A DNA stretch of 64,000 nt from Ktedonospora formicarum (lineage in GTDB: Bacteria > Chloroflexota > Ktedonobacteria > Ktedonobacterales > Ktedonobacteraceae). Positions 1-9,225 of this stretch are shown one piece after another; position 1 is the stretch's first letter, and the number at the start of each line of letters is the position of its first letter. Position numbers and translations under genes: made by a program. Location: positions 930,001 through 994,000 of the forward strand of contig NZ_BNJF01000002.1 of assembly GCF_016587355.1 (NCBI RefSeq), in the 5' to 3' direction. The notes under the pieces are model-generated. The model was not told the DNA's origin. It was given only the letters and a program-made list of their open reading frames with translations, and searched no databases.

Positions 1-1
1 T

Positions 2-262
2 CTGGACACAGAGGACACAATAAATACATATTTCTACGAGAAGAACAAGGGTCGTTCCCTGGCGGATGTGCTGGCGGATTTCCGCTCAGCGTATCAACGC
101 GTATTCGCCGCGACAGAGGCACTAAGCTGGGAGGATTTGAACGGACCATTCCCTTGGTATAACAACGATATTCCTGTAGGTGCTTACACAATGGGAAACA
201 CCATTGAGCATTATGAGGAACATGGTGAGATCATTCGGCGCTGGCTAGAAGCCCGTAGATAG
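2..262 (+). CDS. ClbS/DfsB family four-helix bundle protein, C-terminal part
   Basis: The reading frame is open from the left edge of the window (base 2), so the gene begins outside it and only the last 86 codons are seen. Reading includes TYFYEKNKGRSLADVLADF, then a W-x-D-L-N stretch and a tail with TMGNTIEHYEEHGEIIRRWL. The pattern FYEKNK...L.DVL.DF followed by an N-T-x-x-H-Y-x-E-H helix is what I recognise from the ClbS/DfsB family (DinB-like four-helix bundles; ClbS protects against colibactin). The role here is unknown. Two hairpins follow the stop codon. The GTG at 68 is internal, not the start. Confidence 0.75.
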   Translation: MDTEDTINTYFYEKNKGRSLADVLADFRSAYQRVFAATEALSWEDLNGPFPWYNNDIPVGAYTMGNTIEHYEEHGEIIRRWLEARR

Positions 263-321
263 TCAATAGACACCATATATCTTCGTTCTGTTGTAATGAA
301 GATATATGGTGTCTATTGACT
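261..321. terminator. Long perfect hairpin after the ClbS-like gene
   Basis: Arms 261-284 and 298-321 are perfectly complementary (24 bp) around a 13-base loop. The hairpin begins right at the stop codon of the upstream gene. There is no clear T-run, so it may be a terminator or an mRNA-stabilising or processing hairpin. Confidence 0.6.
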
Positions 322-330
322 GAATATATG

Positions 331-364
331 AGAGAGGCTACATTCAACGGGATGTAGCCTCTCT
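331..364. terminator. Hairpin between convergent genes
   Basis: Arms 331-343 and 352-364 pair over 13 bp with an 8-base loop. It lies just past the stop of the minus-strand oxidoreductase fusion and probably ends that transcript. Confidence 0.7.
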
Positions 365-372
365 TGGTATGT

Positions 373-2355
373 TTAATCTTCGAGATTAAGCCAGCAAAGC
401 TCTTCGGGCGAGAGGTCTACCGAGAGCGCCTGGAATGAGGTACGAGTCTCGGAGAGAGCGCGTGGGCCGATGAGCGGGAATGTTGGGAAGGGTTGGCAGA
501 GGACATAGGCCAGTGCGATATTGATTGGGAGCACACCGCGACGTGCGGCAAGCTGGTTGACCCGCTCAAGGCGCTGGAAGTTGTCATCACTATACCAACT
601 GCGAACGAGCTCCTCATCCGAGTGATCTTCGGGTTTTGCTCGCCCTGTAAAGAAGCCTCTAGCCTGACTGGACCAGGGCATTAGTGCCATCCCTGTTTCA
701 GTCAGCCATGCGCGTGAAGCTGGATCGGAAGCCGCGATACAGCCATTCCATACCGGGTTAACCATACGTGCAAGGCTGAAGTTATTGCTGACAGCGACAA
801 AGCCTTGTAGACCACGCTCTTCAGCCCAGCGGTTTGCTTCCTGTACGCGCTCAATAGACCAGTTAGAAGCTCCGAATGCACGCATGCGTCCAGCCTGCTT
901 TTGCTCATTGAGGACAGACATGAACTCGCCAACTGGAATCTCTGGATTGTCGCGGTGTAGCATATAGATATCCAGGTAATCAGTTTGCAGGCGGTCCAGA
1001 CTGATCTCGAGTTGTTTTACCAACCATTCAGGCGTGCAATAAGGGGTGTGCGCTCCTTTGCCCAGGAGCACAACCTGCTCGCGTAAGCCACGATTTTTAA
1101 CCCACTGCCCTAGCATTCTCTCGCATGCACCACCACCATAGATAAAGGCCGTATCGAAGCAGTTTCCACCACGCTCAAAATAGTCATCCAACATGACTGA
1201 TGTATGCGCCCACTCAGTCTGATTATCTACGCCCATGACGAGGCGCGATACAGGCTTTTCAACACCGGGTAGGCGACCATATTTCATTGGTGCGTTGGGT
1301 GTGACACTGAGCGGGCGCTGGCTGACCGTAAGCGTCTTATCTTCGGGGCGTTCCGCTTCGTAAACAACACCAATGGCTTTGCGCCAGCGATCAAGTGTCT
1401 GCATATTGCCAAGGGTATCAGCCCAGCTCATGGCGGGAGCCTGACGTTGTTCGAGATAGGCTGCTACAGTATCAGCTTCATTCCCGTAGAGATCCGCATC
1501 GCTGTCGACAATAATCTCTTCGGTTGTATCACTCTTGTGGAGGAGTAGACGTGTCTGACCGCGTGTGGGAAGCCAGGGAGCTGGAATGGTAATATCGCCT
1601 TCACTGCCGAAGATACGCACAATATTCTCGCCACTGACGCGAATGCCAGTGAAGAGTTGTGCGATAACTCCACCAGGGAAGCGCAGAGAGGCACTAGTAT
1701 ATTCGTCTACATTGGTCTCGCCAACCTGCCCGACAGCGGTTACTTCAATCGGCTCCTCGAAATCCTTGCCATTGGCAATGCCTGCAACAAGGCGCGCCAT
1801 AGAGACGCAATAGCAGCCTACATCTAAAATGCCGCCGCCACCCATGCTGTTGCTATATAGGCGTCCCTCGGGATTGAAGCCAGAATTGAAGCTAAATGTT
1901 GCCTGTACAAGGCGGATCTGTCCGATAATACCTTCTTGGAGAAGCGAACGCAGGCGCTCTGTCTGAGGATGGCAGCGATACATAAATGCTTCCATCAGGA
2001 AGACGTTATGACGGTGTGCTGCCTCTATGACAGCCATAGCCTGTGCGTGATTGAGTGTGATTGGCTTCTCACAAAGAATGTGCTTGCCAGCTTCCGCTGC
2101 TTTGATGGCCCACTCAGCATGCATGGGATGCGGTGTAGCAATATAGACGGCCTGGACTTGCTCGTCAGCCAGAACTGCTTCGTAGCTACCATAGCTGTGT
2201 GTGGCTCCCCAGCGTTCGCCGAAGGTGTTCGCAGACTCATGATTGCGACTCCCAACGGCTACGAGCGTGCCAGTTTGCGAATTAGCCAGCCCTCGTGCGA
2301 AGGTATTGGCAATATTGCCTGTGCCTAGAATACCCCAATTCAGTCTGTGGCTCAT
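373..2355 (-). CDS. Gfo/Idh/MocA oxidoreductase fused to an aldo/keto reductase
   Basis: This 660-residue protein joins two NAD(P)-dependent oxidoreductases. Residues 1-340 are a Gfo/Idh/MocA unit: Rossmann motif GILGTGNIA at 8-16 and the EKP motif at 96-98. From about 355 there is a full-size aldo/keto reductase. Its catalytic tetrad can be read as D401 (CFDTAFIYGGG), Y406, K433 (LLGKGAH) and H467 (YMLHRDN), with GASNWS further on. The likely substrates are sugars or cyclic polyols, with one half oxidising and the other reducing a related carbonyl; the substrate is not evident. The open frame extends to a TTG at 2370, but that codon lies inside the ribosome site GAGGAGGGG, so ATG 2355 is chosen. 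Each half has the usual length and keeps its key residues, so both should be active. Confidence 0.85.
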   Translation of the reverse strand: MSHRLNWGILGTGNIANTFARGLANSQTGTLVAVGSRNHESANTFGERWGATHSYGSYEAVLADEQVQAVYIATPHPMHAEWAIKAAEAGKHILCEKPITLNHAQAMAVIEAAHRHNVFLMEAFMYRCHPQTERLRSLLQEGIIGQIRLVQATFSFNSGFNPEGRLYSNSMGGGGILDVGCYCVSMARLVAGIANGKDFEEPIEVTAVGQVGETNVDEYTSASLRFPGGVIAQLFTGIRVSGENIVRIFGSEGDITIPAPWLPTRGQTRLLLHKSDTTEEIIVDSDADLYGNEADTVAAYLEQRQAPAMSWADTLGNMQTLDRWRKAIGVVYEAERPEDKTLTVSQRPLSVTPNAPMKYGRLPGVEKPVSRLVMGVDNQTEWAHTSVMLDDYFERGGNCFDTAFIYGGGACERMLGQWVKNRGLREQVVLLGKGAHTPYCTPEWLVKQLEISLDRLQTDYLDIYMLHRDNPEIPVGEFMSVLNEQKQAGRMRAFGASNWSIERVQEANRWAEERGLQGFVAVSNNFSLARMVNPVWNGCIAASDPASRAWLTETGMALMPWSSQARGFFTGRAKPEDHSDEELVRSWYSDDNFQRLERVNQLAARRGVLPINIALAYVLCQPFPTFPLIGPRALSETRTSFQALSVDLSPEELCWLNLED

Positions 2356-2767
2356 AAAACCCCTCCTCAATGTGATTGGATTTCTACTTTATAGTTTATC
2401 ATCGATGAAGGGCGCTTGCCTACCGCCTCACCAGGAGCGCAGAGACAGTTATGTCGTATTTTCTGATGAATTGTTACCTTTATAATGTATTCTCAGTCTT
2501 ATAGAGATAACAATTCATCAGAAAATGCCTGTGAAGTCAGTACTCTTCCTCATTTAGAATATTGTTGTTGTCAGTGATAGTTATCAGATCTGAACAACGA
2601 GTTAACGTCGAAGTCGTTATCTCTGACGAATTTTCAGATATATTCAGGAGAAATTCTCACACAATTGTGGCATCTGGTATCTGCGGTTTAGGGGATAGAG
2701 GTTCAAGCAAAAAGCGAGATGCGGCAATTATCACATCTCGCTTTCTAGGCCGGTCAATTAGCTGAGC
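2356..2767. other. Intergenic region with inverted repeat
   Basis: No gene is seen. A perfect 19-bp inverted repeat (arms 2458-2476 and 2508-2526, 31-base spacer) contains TTCTGATGAATTGTTA, and a looser echo of it (TCTGACGAATTTTCAGATA) lies near 2620-2640. The spacing fits a regulator-binding pair or a large hairpin. The segment is the upstream region of the oxidoreductase fusion. Confidence 0.4.
2711..2744. terminator. Terminator of the FAD hydroxylase gene
   Basis: Arms 2711-2721 and 2734-2744 (AAAGCGAGATG and its complement) give an 11-bp stem 24 bases beyond the stop of the minus-strand monooxygenase. On the minus strand the stem starts with AAAG and ends with CTTT. Confidence 0.65.
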
Positions 2768-4432
2768 TTAGCGTGATAGGAGATGACTTAAGATGTTCTG
2801 TAGCGTAGTAGGTGCATCTACCATAGCTTCGTGTGCGCGCCAGGCAATGAAACCATCTGGGCGAACCAGGACCGCTCCAGATTGAGAAATTCTATAAGTA
2901 GCGAGAAAGCTCTGATCGTCGTCGGCGTAACTTGCGTCTGGTCCAATGCAATAAGTATCTAGGGTGATATCTAATCTCTGGCTTGCACTGGATGCTGCCT
3001 TTTCCCATAAATCCCCATTTGAGTATGTGAGCAAGACAAAGTTTTTCCCATAAAGATCGAGAACCGAGAGACGCTTATCGCCATGTGTGAGCCAGAGGTG
3101 AGGCGCACGGGTTCCTGGGGCGGCGGAAGGCTCGTTCTCGAAACCAGTGCCTGTATCTTTTTGTTCTGAGTAAATCGCAGTTGAGCTATAGCGGTAGCCA
3201 CTCGCGACGCTATAGCCAGTGGGTTGAGGAGCATCCGAATTGGTGCGTACGAGTTGCAACATCTCTGTTGCGCTTTGCATGATAGCCTCTCTTCGCTCAT
3301 GATTGGGCAGGCGGTAAGCATACAACCCGGTAGATACTGCCACAGCTAGATGTGCTGCTGTCAGCCGCTCAGTCTCATAAGTTGCTAAAAGGTTAGGCTG
3401 AGCGCTTCCATTGAGTACAGCAGCCAGTTTCCAGGCAAGGTTATGAGCATCTGCGATGCCAGTGTTCGCGCCGAAGCCACCCATAGTTGTCATGACATGT
3501 GCAGCATCGCCAGCGAGGAAGATACGTTCATGCTGATAATGCTCCACAACTCTCGAGGCTAGTTCCCAGTGGAGGGTGCTTATAATCTCAACTGGCTGAT
3601 TGGGAACTCCTATCGCAGCGCGCACAAGTTCAAGGTAGCGCTCCTGCGAGAGTGAGTCGGATTGTTCTCCCTTGTGCTGCTTGAGGTTGGCAAGTAATGC
3701 CCAGTGATCGCCTGATTGCCCCATGATACCTTCTACGATTGGATTGTTTACGAAGCAGAGAGAAATGGTGCGTCCTGGTAGATACTTACTGAGGTCAGTA
3801 CGAAAGATGATGCTTACCCAATGCCCAAGTGTTCCATAGCCGTGGGATGCGATACCGAGCTGCTGTCGAATGGAACTGCGATTTCCATCAGCTGCTACGA
3901 GATAGTGTGCATGTATGAGGTGCTCAGCCCCCGTTGCAAGCTCGCGTATGTACGCGGTCACACCGTCATTATCCTGTGTAAAGGTGAGCATCTCTGTTCC
4001 AAAGCGAATGTTAGCACCAAGTTCAGCCGCGCGTGTGTGCAGAAGCGGCTCAAGCTTATCTTGCCCAATCATTGAGCGGCGGGTTGGACTGGCAAATGGA
4101 TCAGACTGTTGAAAGCGTTGATGCATTGCTGCCTCGTTAGTGGCAAGCTCCTTGCCAACCAGTGTTTCAACGTGCAGGCCCATTTCGCCAAGTTGCTCAG
4201 CAGATGTTTCGAGCCGGAAGATATCTGCTTCTAGACCAACCTGACGATACAATTCCATTGTGCGTGCGTTCATCACTCCCGCGCGTGAATGAATTGATGT
4301 GCTATGGTGACGTTCGATCAGGAGGGAAGGGATACCATGCCAACCTAGAAATAGTGCCATTGAGAGCCCTACTACGCTCCCCCCTACGATCAGGACAGGA
4401 ATATTTTCTTCTATGATTTCTGGTTTATTCAT
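2768..4432 (-). CDS. FAD-dependent aromatic hydroxylase (PheA/TfdB-like monooxygenase)
   Basis: A flavoprotein monooxygenase of 554 residues, the normal length for the group of phenol and polyketide hydroxylases. The three FAD/NADPH signatures are visible: an N-terminal dinucleotide fold with GGSVVGLSMALFLGWHG near 17-33, the DG motif LVAADGNRSSIR around 160, and the GD motif IFLAGDAAHVMTTMGGFGAN around 290. The C-terminal part (about 440-554) fits the thioredoxin-like tail of this family, ending in VLVRPDGFIAWR. It should hydroxylate an aromatic ring using NAD(P)H and O2. No other aromatic-degradation or polyketide gene is adjacent, so the substrate is open. The start is ATG 4432 behind AAGGAG. 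Confidence 0.88.
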   Translation of the reverse strand: MNKPEIIEENIPVLIVGGSVVGLSMALFLGWHGIPSLLIERHHSTSIHSRAGVMNARTMELYRQVGLEADIFRLETSAEQLGEMGLHVETLVGKELATNEAAMHQRFQQSDPFASPTRRSMIGQDKLEPLLHTRAAELGANIRFGTEMLTFTQDNDGVTAYIRELATGAEHLIHAHYLVAADGNRSSIRQQLGIASHGYGTLGHWVSIIFRTDLSKYLPGRTISLCFVNNPIVEGIMGQSGDHWALLANLKQHKGEQSDSLSQERYLELVRAAIGVPNQPVEIISTLHWELASRVVEHYQHERIFLAGDAAHVMTTMGGFGANTGIADAHNLAWKLAAVLNGSAQPNLLATYETERLTAAHLAVAVSTGLYAYRLPNHERREAIMQSATEMLQLVRTNSDAPQPTGYSVASGYRYSSTAIYSEQKDTGTGFENEPSAAPGTRAPHLWLTHGDKRLSVLDLYGKNFVLLTYSNGDLWEKAASSASQRLDITLDTYCIGPDASYADDDQSFLATYRISQSGAVLVRPDGFIAWRAHEAMVDAPTTLQNILSHLLSR

Positions 4433-4548
4433 ACTGCATGCTCCTTGCGATTTGGGTTATAAACTATTTTGAGTGTGGAGTTCGCAGTATAGAGCGAAAG
4501 AGGGTGATACCGCTTCACCTTCTTTCGTGATTTATGCCATTAAGAATT

Positions 4549-7500
4549 TTAGAGATGTGGGTGCTGTATTGCGGCTCGTGCCTCTCGGCGATTATGCACA
4601 TTTAACTTGCGGTAGATGCTGCTTACCTGTGTTTTAATGGTATTGATTGACACAACGAGTTCGCTCGCAATCTCGGCATAAGAACGCTCAGCTATGAGCA
4701 GGCGCAGTACGCGCTCTTCTTGTCGTGAAAGTGGCTCAATGCTCTTGGGGAGCTGGGAGAGCGCTCCAGATTCGAGATCCGAGGCGCGTAAGATGGAGCG
4801 TAGGTAGCTCGCGATTGTTGGGTCCTGAATGCGTGGAAGTGTAGCTTGCATCACCTCTGCTAGCTCCCCGCTATAATCCAGAAAGAGTCGTATGTGACCC
4901 TCTGGATGAGCTATCAAGAGTGCTGTAATCAGTGCATCACAGGCATCATCAATATGCTGTTCAGCACCATATATCCTGGCTTTGAGGAGGTAGACTTCAA
5001 GTGTGATCATGCCATGTCCAGCTTCGCTTGCGGTCAACTGAATAGGTTCCAGTAGGATATTGGCCTCTCTTAGTTTCTTCTGAGTGAGAAGAAGACGGAC
5101 TTCAAGCAAGGTTAAGCGCTCTTTTGTAAATGTGTTCAATCTCTCTGTATTCGTGAGTAGATTCTGGAGATGATGGTTAGCCAGCATATAGTTGCCTTCG
5201 GTGAGCAAGAAATGTATCTGATGGAGCCTGATCTCGTTCATGATAGAAATAGGTAAATGCAATTGTGTGATGAGGATGGAGAGGCGTTGCTTGGCAAGCA
5301 AGATGCGTTCTTGAGCGAACCAGATTAGTATGAGGACAAGTGAGGCATGAGCCATTGTTTCCTGACTCTGTGACAGTTCTCCCAGGCTCCAGGCTTCCTG
5401 GGCTATGTGTTCGGCTATATCGAGCTTATTCCATTCATAAGCTAAGCGAGCCTGTGCGATGAGGGCAGGGATTAGATCTTCATTATCACCAACCTCTCGC
5501 GCCTCCTGAATGACGCGTTGGTAGCATGCCTCTGCTGCCAGCAGAGCTCCCTGAGCATGATAGATAGCACCTAGGGTAAGTGTGGCACTTCGGGCTCCAT
5601 GTTTATGATTCAATTCAACCCAGAGTGCTAGCGCTTCCTGAACATGTGCATGTGCCTGGTGGAGCTGGCTGTACTGAAGCTCTCTAGTTCCTAATAATGC
5701 CAGACAAACACCTCGCCAGTGTTTAGCAGTTGTGGGCAAACCTCTTAACGCCTGGTTGGCGAATGCAAAGACTCCTGCATGGTCACCTCGACGCATGGAG
5801 ATATAGGCGTGGAAGGCAGCAATTTCACTAAGAATAGTGTTATCATTGGTGGATTGCCATTGCTGTTCGGCAATGGATAGTAGTTCTTCGATCTGGTCCA
5901 GTGCATCAGGTGGTGGTTGCCCTGGTACAAAGCAGAAAGAAATAGACTGGGCATAGGCAAAGCAAAGGACTGGATGGGAGGAAATGATGGTGTGGGGAAG
6001 CTGTTCAAGCCAGCGGCGTAGTGTATGCGGTTCTTGTATCTCGTTGTGGCTGTGGGCCGCAAGATGCTGTTCAATGAGCGTTGCTGCCTTTATCAGATCT
6101 TGCCCCTGTAAAGCCGTCTCAATTGCTTCGGGGTGCATGCCTTGTTGCTCATACCATGTACTGGCTTTGTGTAATAAAGTATGTAGTCGTTCCATCCCGA
6201 AGCGGCGGCGGGCCTCAGCGCGTAAAGTATCGGCGAAGAGTGCGTGATAGCGATACCATGTGCCTGACCCATGCAGGTGATCTAAAAAGAGTCCGGTGCG
6301 TTCCAACGAATCTAGTAGGGATGCACTATTGTTGATCTCGCAGACAGCATTGCATAGATCAGGTGTTAAACGTTCCAGCATACAGGTTTGTAGTAGAAAG
6401 GTTTGTAGTTGCTCCGGAAGTGTGCTAAAGACTTCTTCAAGTATATAGTCGTGAAGGGGATGATATTCGAGTGTGAAATTTGTCAGTAGACGTTGTATAG
6501 TTTGCTCCGAAGGTAACGCTTGCATGGAGAGTGCGCAAAGACGCAGTCCGGCAGCCCATCCCTCCAATTGTGTGCCGATGTGTAGAGCTATCTCCAGGGA
6601 AGTCTGAGATGGAAAAAGCGTTTGAAAGAATGCTATCATCTCTTTCTGAGAGAACTGGAGATCGCTTCCCATGATCTCACAAAGCTCACCTCTGGCTCGC
6701 AGTCTCGTCAAAGATAGAGGTAATTCATTGCGCGTTGTGATGGTGAGGTTGATGGAAACAGGAAGGTGTTCGAGGAAGAAAGACAGGCTTTGATGGACAG
6801 AAGGAGAAGTGATGACATGATAATCCTCTAGCACCAGAATGCCGCCGTGCGGAGCACGTCCTAATTCGTTCAGAAACAGTGTCAGAACTGTTTCAAAGAG
6901 TCGAAGTTCAGGCGGGAAGGAAGGTGCCTTCTTTAACTTCTCAAGCGCGGAATTTCCCAAATCGGCCTGAAATCTCTGGCAAGCGGTTATTACATAGCGC
7001 CAGAATCGGATGGGATCATTGTCGTTTTTATCCAGCGCAAGCCAGGTGACTGGAGGGTCTTTCTGATGCTCCTCTAACCATTGACTTATCAATGTAGTTT
7101 TACCGCTTCCTGCGGGAGATAAGAGGAGGACGAGAGACCCTTCCGTACCTGTGTTGAGTAACGAAAGCAAACGCTCTCGTCGAACTAGTCCCGAATGTAA
7201 GCGTGGAGGCTGAAGTTTTGGTTCGAGCAATGGAATATGTGATTGCTGAGTTTGTATTGTGCTGGCAAGCACCTCCAGGCGCTTGATAGTCAAATCAGCA
7301 CTGCGACCTGCATAGCGTTTGATTGTGCGCTTCCCCTGACGCTGATAGGCGTACCAATAGCCTTCACCCTTGTTCTTACGCGCTTCTTTGAGCAAATTGA
7401 AGCGTGTCTCTTTTCCCTGAAAAGCGAAGGAGGCATGATTTGTTATCCAGTCTCGCCATTGTTTATCATCTTCAATAAGAGAGACTAATTTACCTTGCTC

Positions 7501-7563
7501 ATATAGTGCGTATTCTTTATGCTCCGCTGCCCATTTGAGGGTGAATAAAGTAGGTACAGGCAT
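4549..7563 (-). CDS. LAL-type (MalT-like) LuxR family transcriptional regulator
   Basis: A large ATP-binding LuxR regulator of 1004 residues. Residues 1-100 form a module shared with the second LAL protein at 9681: W-x-x-W...SFAF...YWYAYQRQGKRTIKRYAGRSADLTIKRLE. The Walker A motif is SPAGSGKTT near 149-157 and a Walker B-like GGILVLEDYH follows. A long helical, TPR-like region spans about 450-900. The C-terminal LuxR helix-turn-helix reads LSRQEERVLRLLIAERSYAEIA and then SINTIKTQVSSIYRKL. Such proteins switch on target promoters after binding an inducer and ATP; the target is unknown but may be the neighbouring hydroxylase gene downstream on the same strand. The frame opens earlier at 7605, but ATG 7563 sits 6 bases after AGGGGG and gives an N-terminus that lines up with the second regulator. 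Confidence 0.88.
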   Translation of the reverse strand: MPVPTLFTLKWAAEHKEYALYEQGKLVSLIEDDKQWRDWITNHASFAFQGKETRFNLLKEARKNKGEGYWYAYQRQGKRTIKRYAGRSADLTIKRLEVLASTIQTQQSHIPLLEPKLQPPRLHSGLVRRERLLSLLNTGTEGSLVLLLSPAGSGKTTLISQWLEEHQKDPPVTWLALDKNDNDPIRFWRYVITACQRFQADLGNSALEKLKKAPSFPPELRLFETVLTLFLNELGRAPHGGILVLEDYHVITSPSVHQSLSFFLEHLPVSINLTITTRNELPLSLTRLRARGELCEIMGSDLQFSQKEMIAFFQTLFPSQTSLEIALHIGTQLEGWAAGLRLCALSMQALPSEQTIQRLLTNFTLEYHPLHDYILEEVFSTLPEQLQTFLLQTCMLERLTPDLCNAVCEINNSASLLDSLERTGLFLDHLHGSGTWYRYHALFADTLRAEARRRFGMERLHTLLHKASTWYEQQGMHPEAIETALQGQDLIKAATLIEQHLAAHSHNEIQEPHTLRRWLEQLPHTIISSHPVLCFAYAQSISFCFVPGQPPPDALDQIEELLSIAEQQWQSTNDNTILSEIAAFHAYISMRRGDHAGVFAFANQALRGLPTTAKHWRGVCLALLGTRELQYSQLHQAHAHVQEALALWVELNHKHGARSATLTLGAIYHAQGALLAAEACYQRVIQEAREVGDNEDLIPALIAQARLAYEWNKLDIAEHIAQEAWSLGELSQSQETMAHASLVLILIWFAQERILLAKQRLSILITQLHLPISIMNEIRLHQIHFLLTEGNYMLANHHLQNLLTNTERLNTFTKERLTLLEVRLLLTQKKLREANILLEPIQLTASEAGHGMITLEVYLLKARIYGAEQHIDDACDALITALLIAHPEGHIRLFLDYSGELAEVMQATLPRIQDPTIASYLRSILRASDLESGALSQLPKSIEPLSRQEERVLRLLIAERSYAEIASELVVSINTIKTQVSSIYRKLNVHNRREARAAIQHPHL

Positions 7564-7758
7564 GTAGCCCCCTATCTCTGTAAAGTTTTGTTCCCCAAAA
7601 ATCATATATAGGGTGATTATATGTTATACCTCAGCAGTGCACAAGCAAACCTGAACTGAGTTTGAAACATATAGCCGACGCTTCTTGCATAGCGGCTTAC
7701 GATACTAAGTCTTCAATTGGAAAAGAACAGGTGAATGTGCTCAGAGCTTCAAAGAGCC

Positions 7759-9225
7759 CTACTGATTTGGTTGTGCGAGGATGAGGACCGGTTTGACTCG
7801 GTTTGCGCGTCGCAGACTCGATTGCTTTCTCCCCTGACGAGAGTTCTTTTGTTGTCCTTTTTGTTTGTCTTTGCGTTGCTGGTCACGGGTGTGCCTGGAT
7901 ACATCTGATGCTGATTGGTTTCTAGGGTCGGCCTCTGAAAGGATTGGTTCCTCAGAAGGTGATTCGCTGATAGTGTAGTCCTCATGTGCTTGAGTGGCAA
8001 TCTCCAAGTGTGGGAGATGCATATCACCTTGTGCGTCCTTACGGTGTGTTCCTGGAGGAACGCTTCCAGCCATTGGAGATTCGCTAGCGTTCTCAAGTTT
8101 TAGCGCGGCAGCTTTTCGTTTGTTGCGCGTTTTTGCGCTAGTCTGCTTTGCGCTGATGGAAGCTGTAAGCTTTTTAGCTGCCTGAATTTCGGATTCTGAT
8201 GGTTGGGGAAGCATGCTAACGGCCAGAGGTTGCAAGAAGGTATGTTGTTCTAGAATAGCGTTGAGTAATGGTTTGATGGTAGGACTGAGTTGGTAGTGAA
8301 AGCGTTTGGGTGAGACCAGTAGGTGTGTACGGACCATCGGGCGTAGGATGATCTTGATGGTTTCGATGTCCACATCTAGAGCTGCCGCGATCTGTGAAGG
8401 GGTCAAGGCTGCTGGTCCAAAGGCGGCGAAGACACGTAACACTTCTACTCGCTCGCGTCGCATGGAGCGTTGCGCACTATGAGCTGTCAGTCCGAATAGC
8501 TCCTGGGTGGTTAGCAGGCGGAAATTAATGCCGGATACCGGGCAGTAGAGCTGACGTGTGGTGCTAGTCAGCATTTTGCCTCGGATGGTGAGTTGATAGA
8601 AGTTGGATATGGCGTAGCGTTTGAGGTGCAGGTGTGTATCGACTGCAGAGACCAATGAGGGGGTAACTCGGCTAGTGTGTACAATCATGATACAGACCTG
8701 CTGGGATTCTGCGATAGTTCGCAGGAAGGCGAAGAGTTTGCGGTCTCTGCCCTTGAAGAGGTGGCGCAGGGAGGTCAGATTATCGATGACAAAGAGACGC
8801 TGATCTGGATGAGAGATGAATTCCTCATAGAGCTCCTGGAGGCCCTCTTCTGTCGTGAGAGGCTTCTGAGTGTTGTTGATGCGAATATTAGTGGGTAGGG
8901 ATATACCTGGATGAGCGGCGAGGAAGCGTTTGGCGAGTGAGCTGAGATGGTTGGACGAGGAGTCGAGACCAAGGAAGGTGGCACGCCCAGAGTTTGAGGA
9001 CATGTCGCTGGCTCCATCGAAGGCATTGAGCCCTAAAGCTACTCGTAGCATTAGATGATAGGCAAGGGAGGTTTTGCCCGAGAAGGCATCGCCTGTGAGC
9101 AAGGTGAGGCCTGGAGCAAGCAAGTTAGCAAAGGCCCAGGGAGTAGGCTCGGCAGGCTCATGGGCCAGGTCGGCGAGGTCGAGAAACGGAGTGGAAAGGC
9201 GCGAGAAAGGGTTAAGGGTGGTCAT
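7759..9225 (-). CDS. RecA/RepA-like AAA ATPase with winged helix and basic tail
   Basis: A 488-residue protein. Residues 30-210 form a RecA-like P-loop ATPase resembling the AAA_25/RepA group: Walker A GDAFSGKTS at 45-53 and Walker B RLFVIDN near 143-149. Around 255-330 a winged-helix-like segment reads LTPSQIAAALDVDIETIKIILRPMV and is followed by a strand/wing. The last 130 residues are low-complexity and rich in K, R, Q and S, probably disordered and nucleic-acid binding. RepA-type ATPases are hexameric helicases of plasmids, but similar single genes occur in chromosomes and phage remnants. No replication origin or phage gene is seen nearby, so the role is not assigned. ATG 9225 follows GGAGGAG directly and is preferred to the upstream in-frame start at 9255. 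Confidence 0.7.
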   Translation of the reverse strand: MTTLNPFSRLSTPFLDLADLAHEPAEPTPWAFANLLAPGLTLLTGDAFSGKTSLAYHLMLRVALGLNAFDGASDMSSNSGRATFLGLDSSSNHLSSLAKRFLAAHPGISLPTNIRINNTQKPLTTEEGLQELYEEFISHPDQRLFVIDNLTSLRHLFKGRDRKLFAFLRTIAESQQVCIMIVHTSRVTPSLVSAVDTHLHLKRYAISNFYQLTIRGKMLTSTTRQLYCPVSGINFRLLTTQELFGLTAHSAQRSMRRERVEVLRVFAAFGPAALTPSQIAAALDVDIETIKIILRPMVRTHLLVSPKRFHYQLSPTIKPLLNAILEQHTFLQPLAVSMLPQPSESEIQAAKKLTASISAKQTSAKTRNKRKAAALKLENASESPMAGSVPPGTHRKDAQGDMHLPHLEIATQAHEDYTISESPSEEPILSEADPRNQSASDVSRHTRDQQRKDKQKGQQKNSRQGRKQSSLRRANRVKPVLILAQPNQ

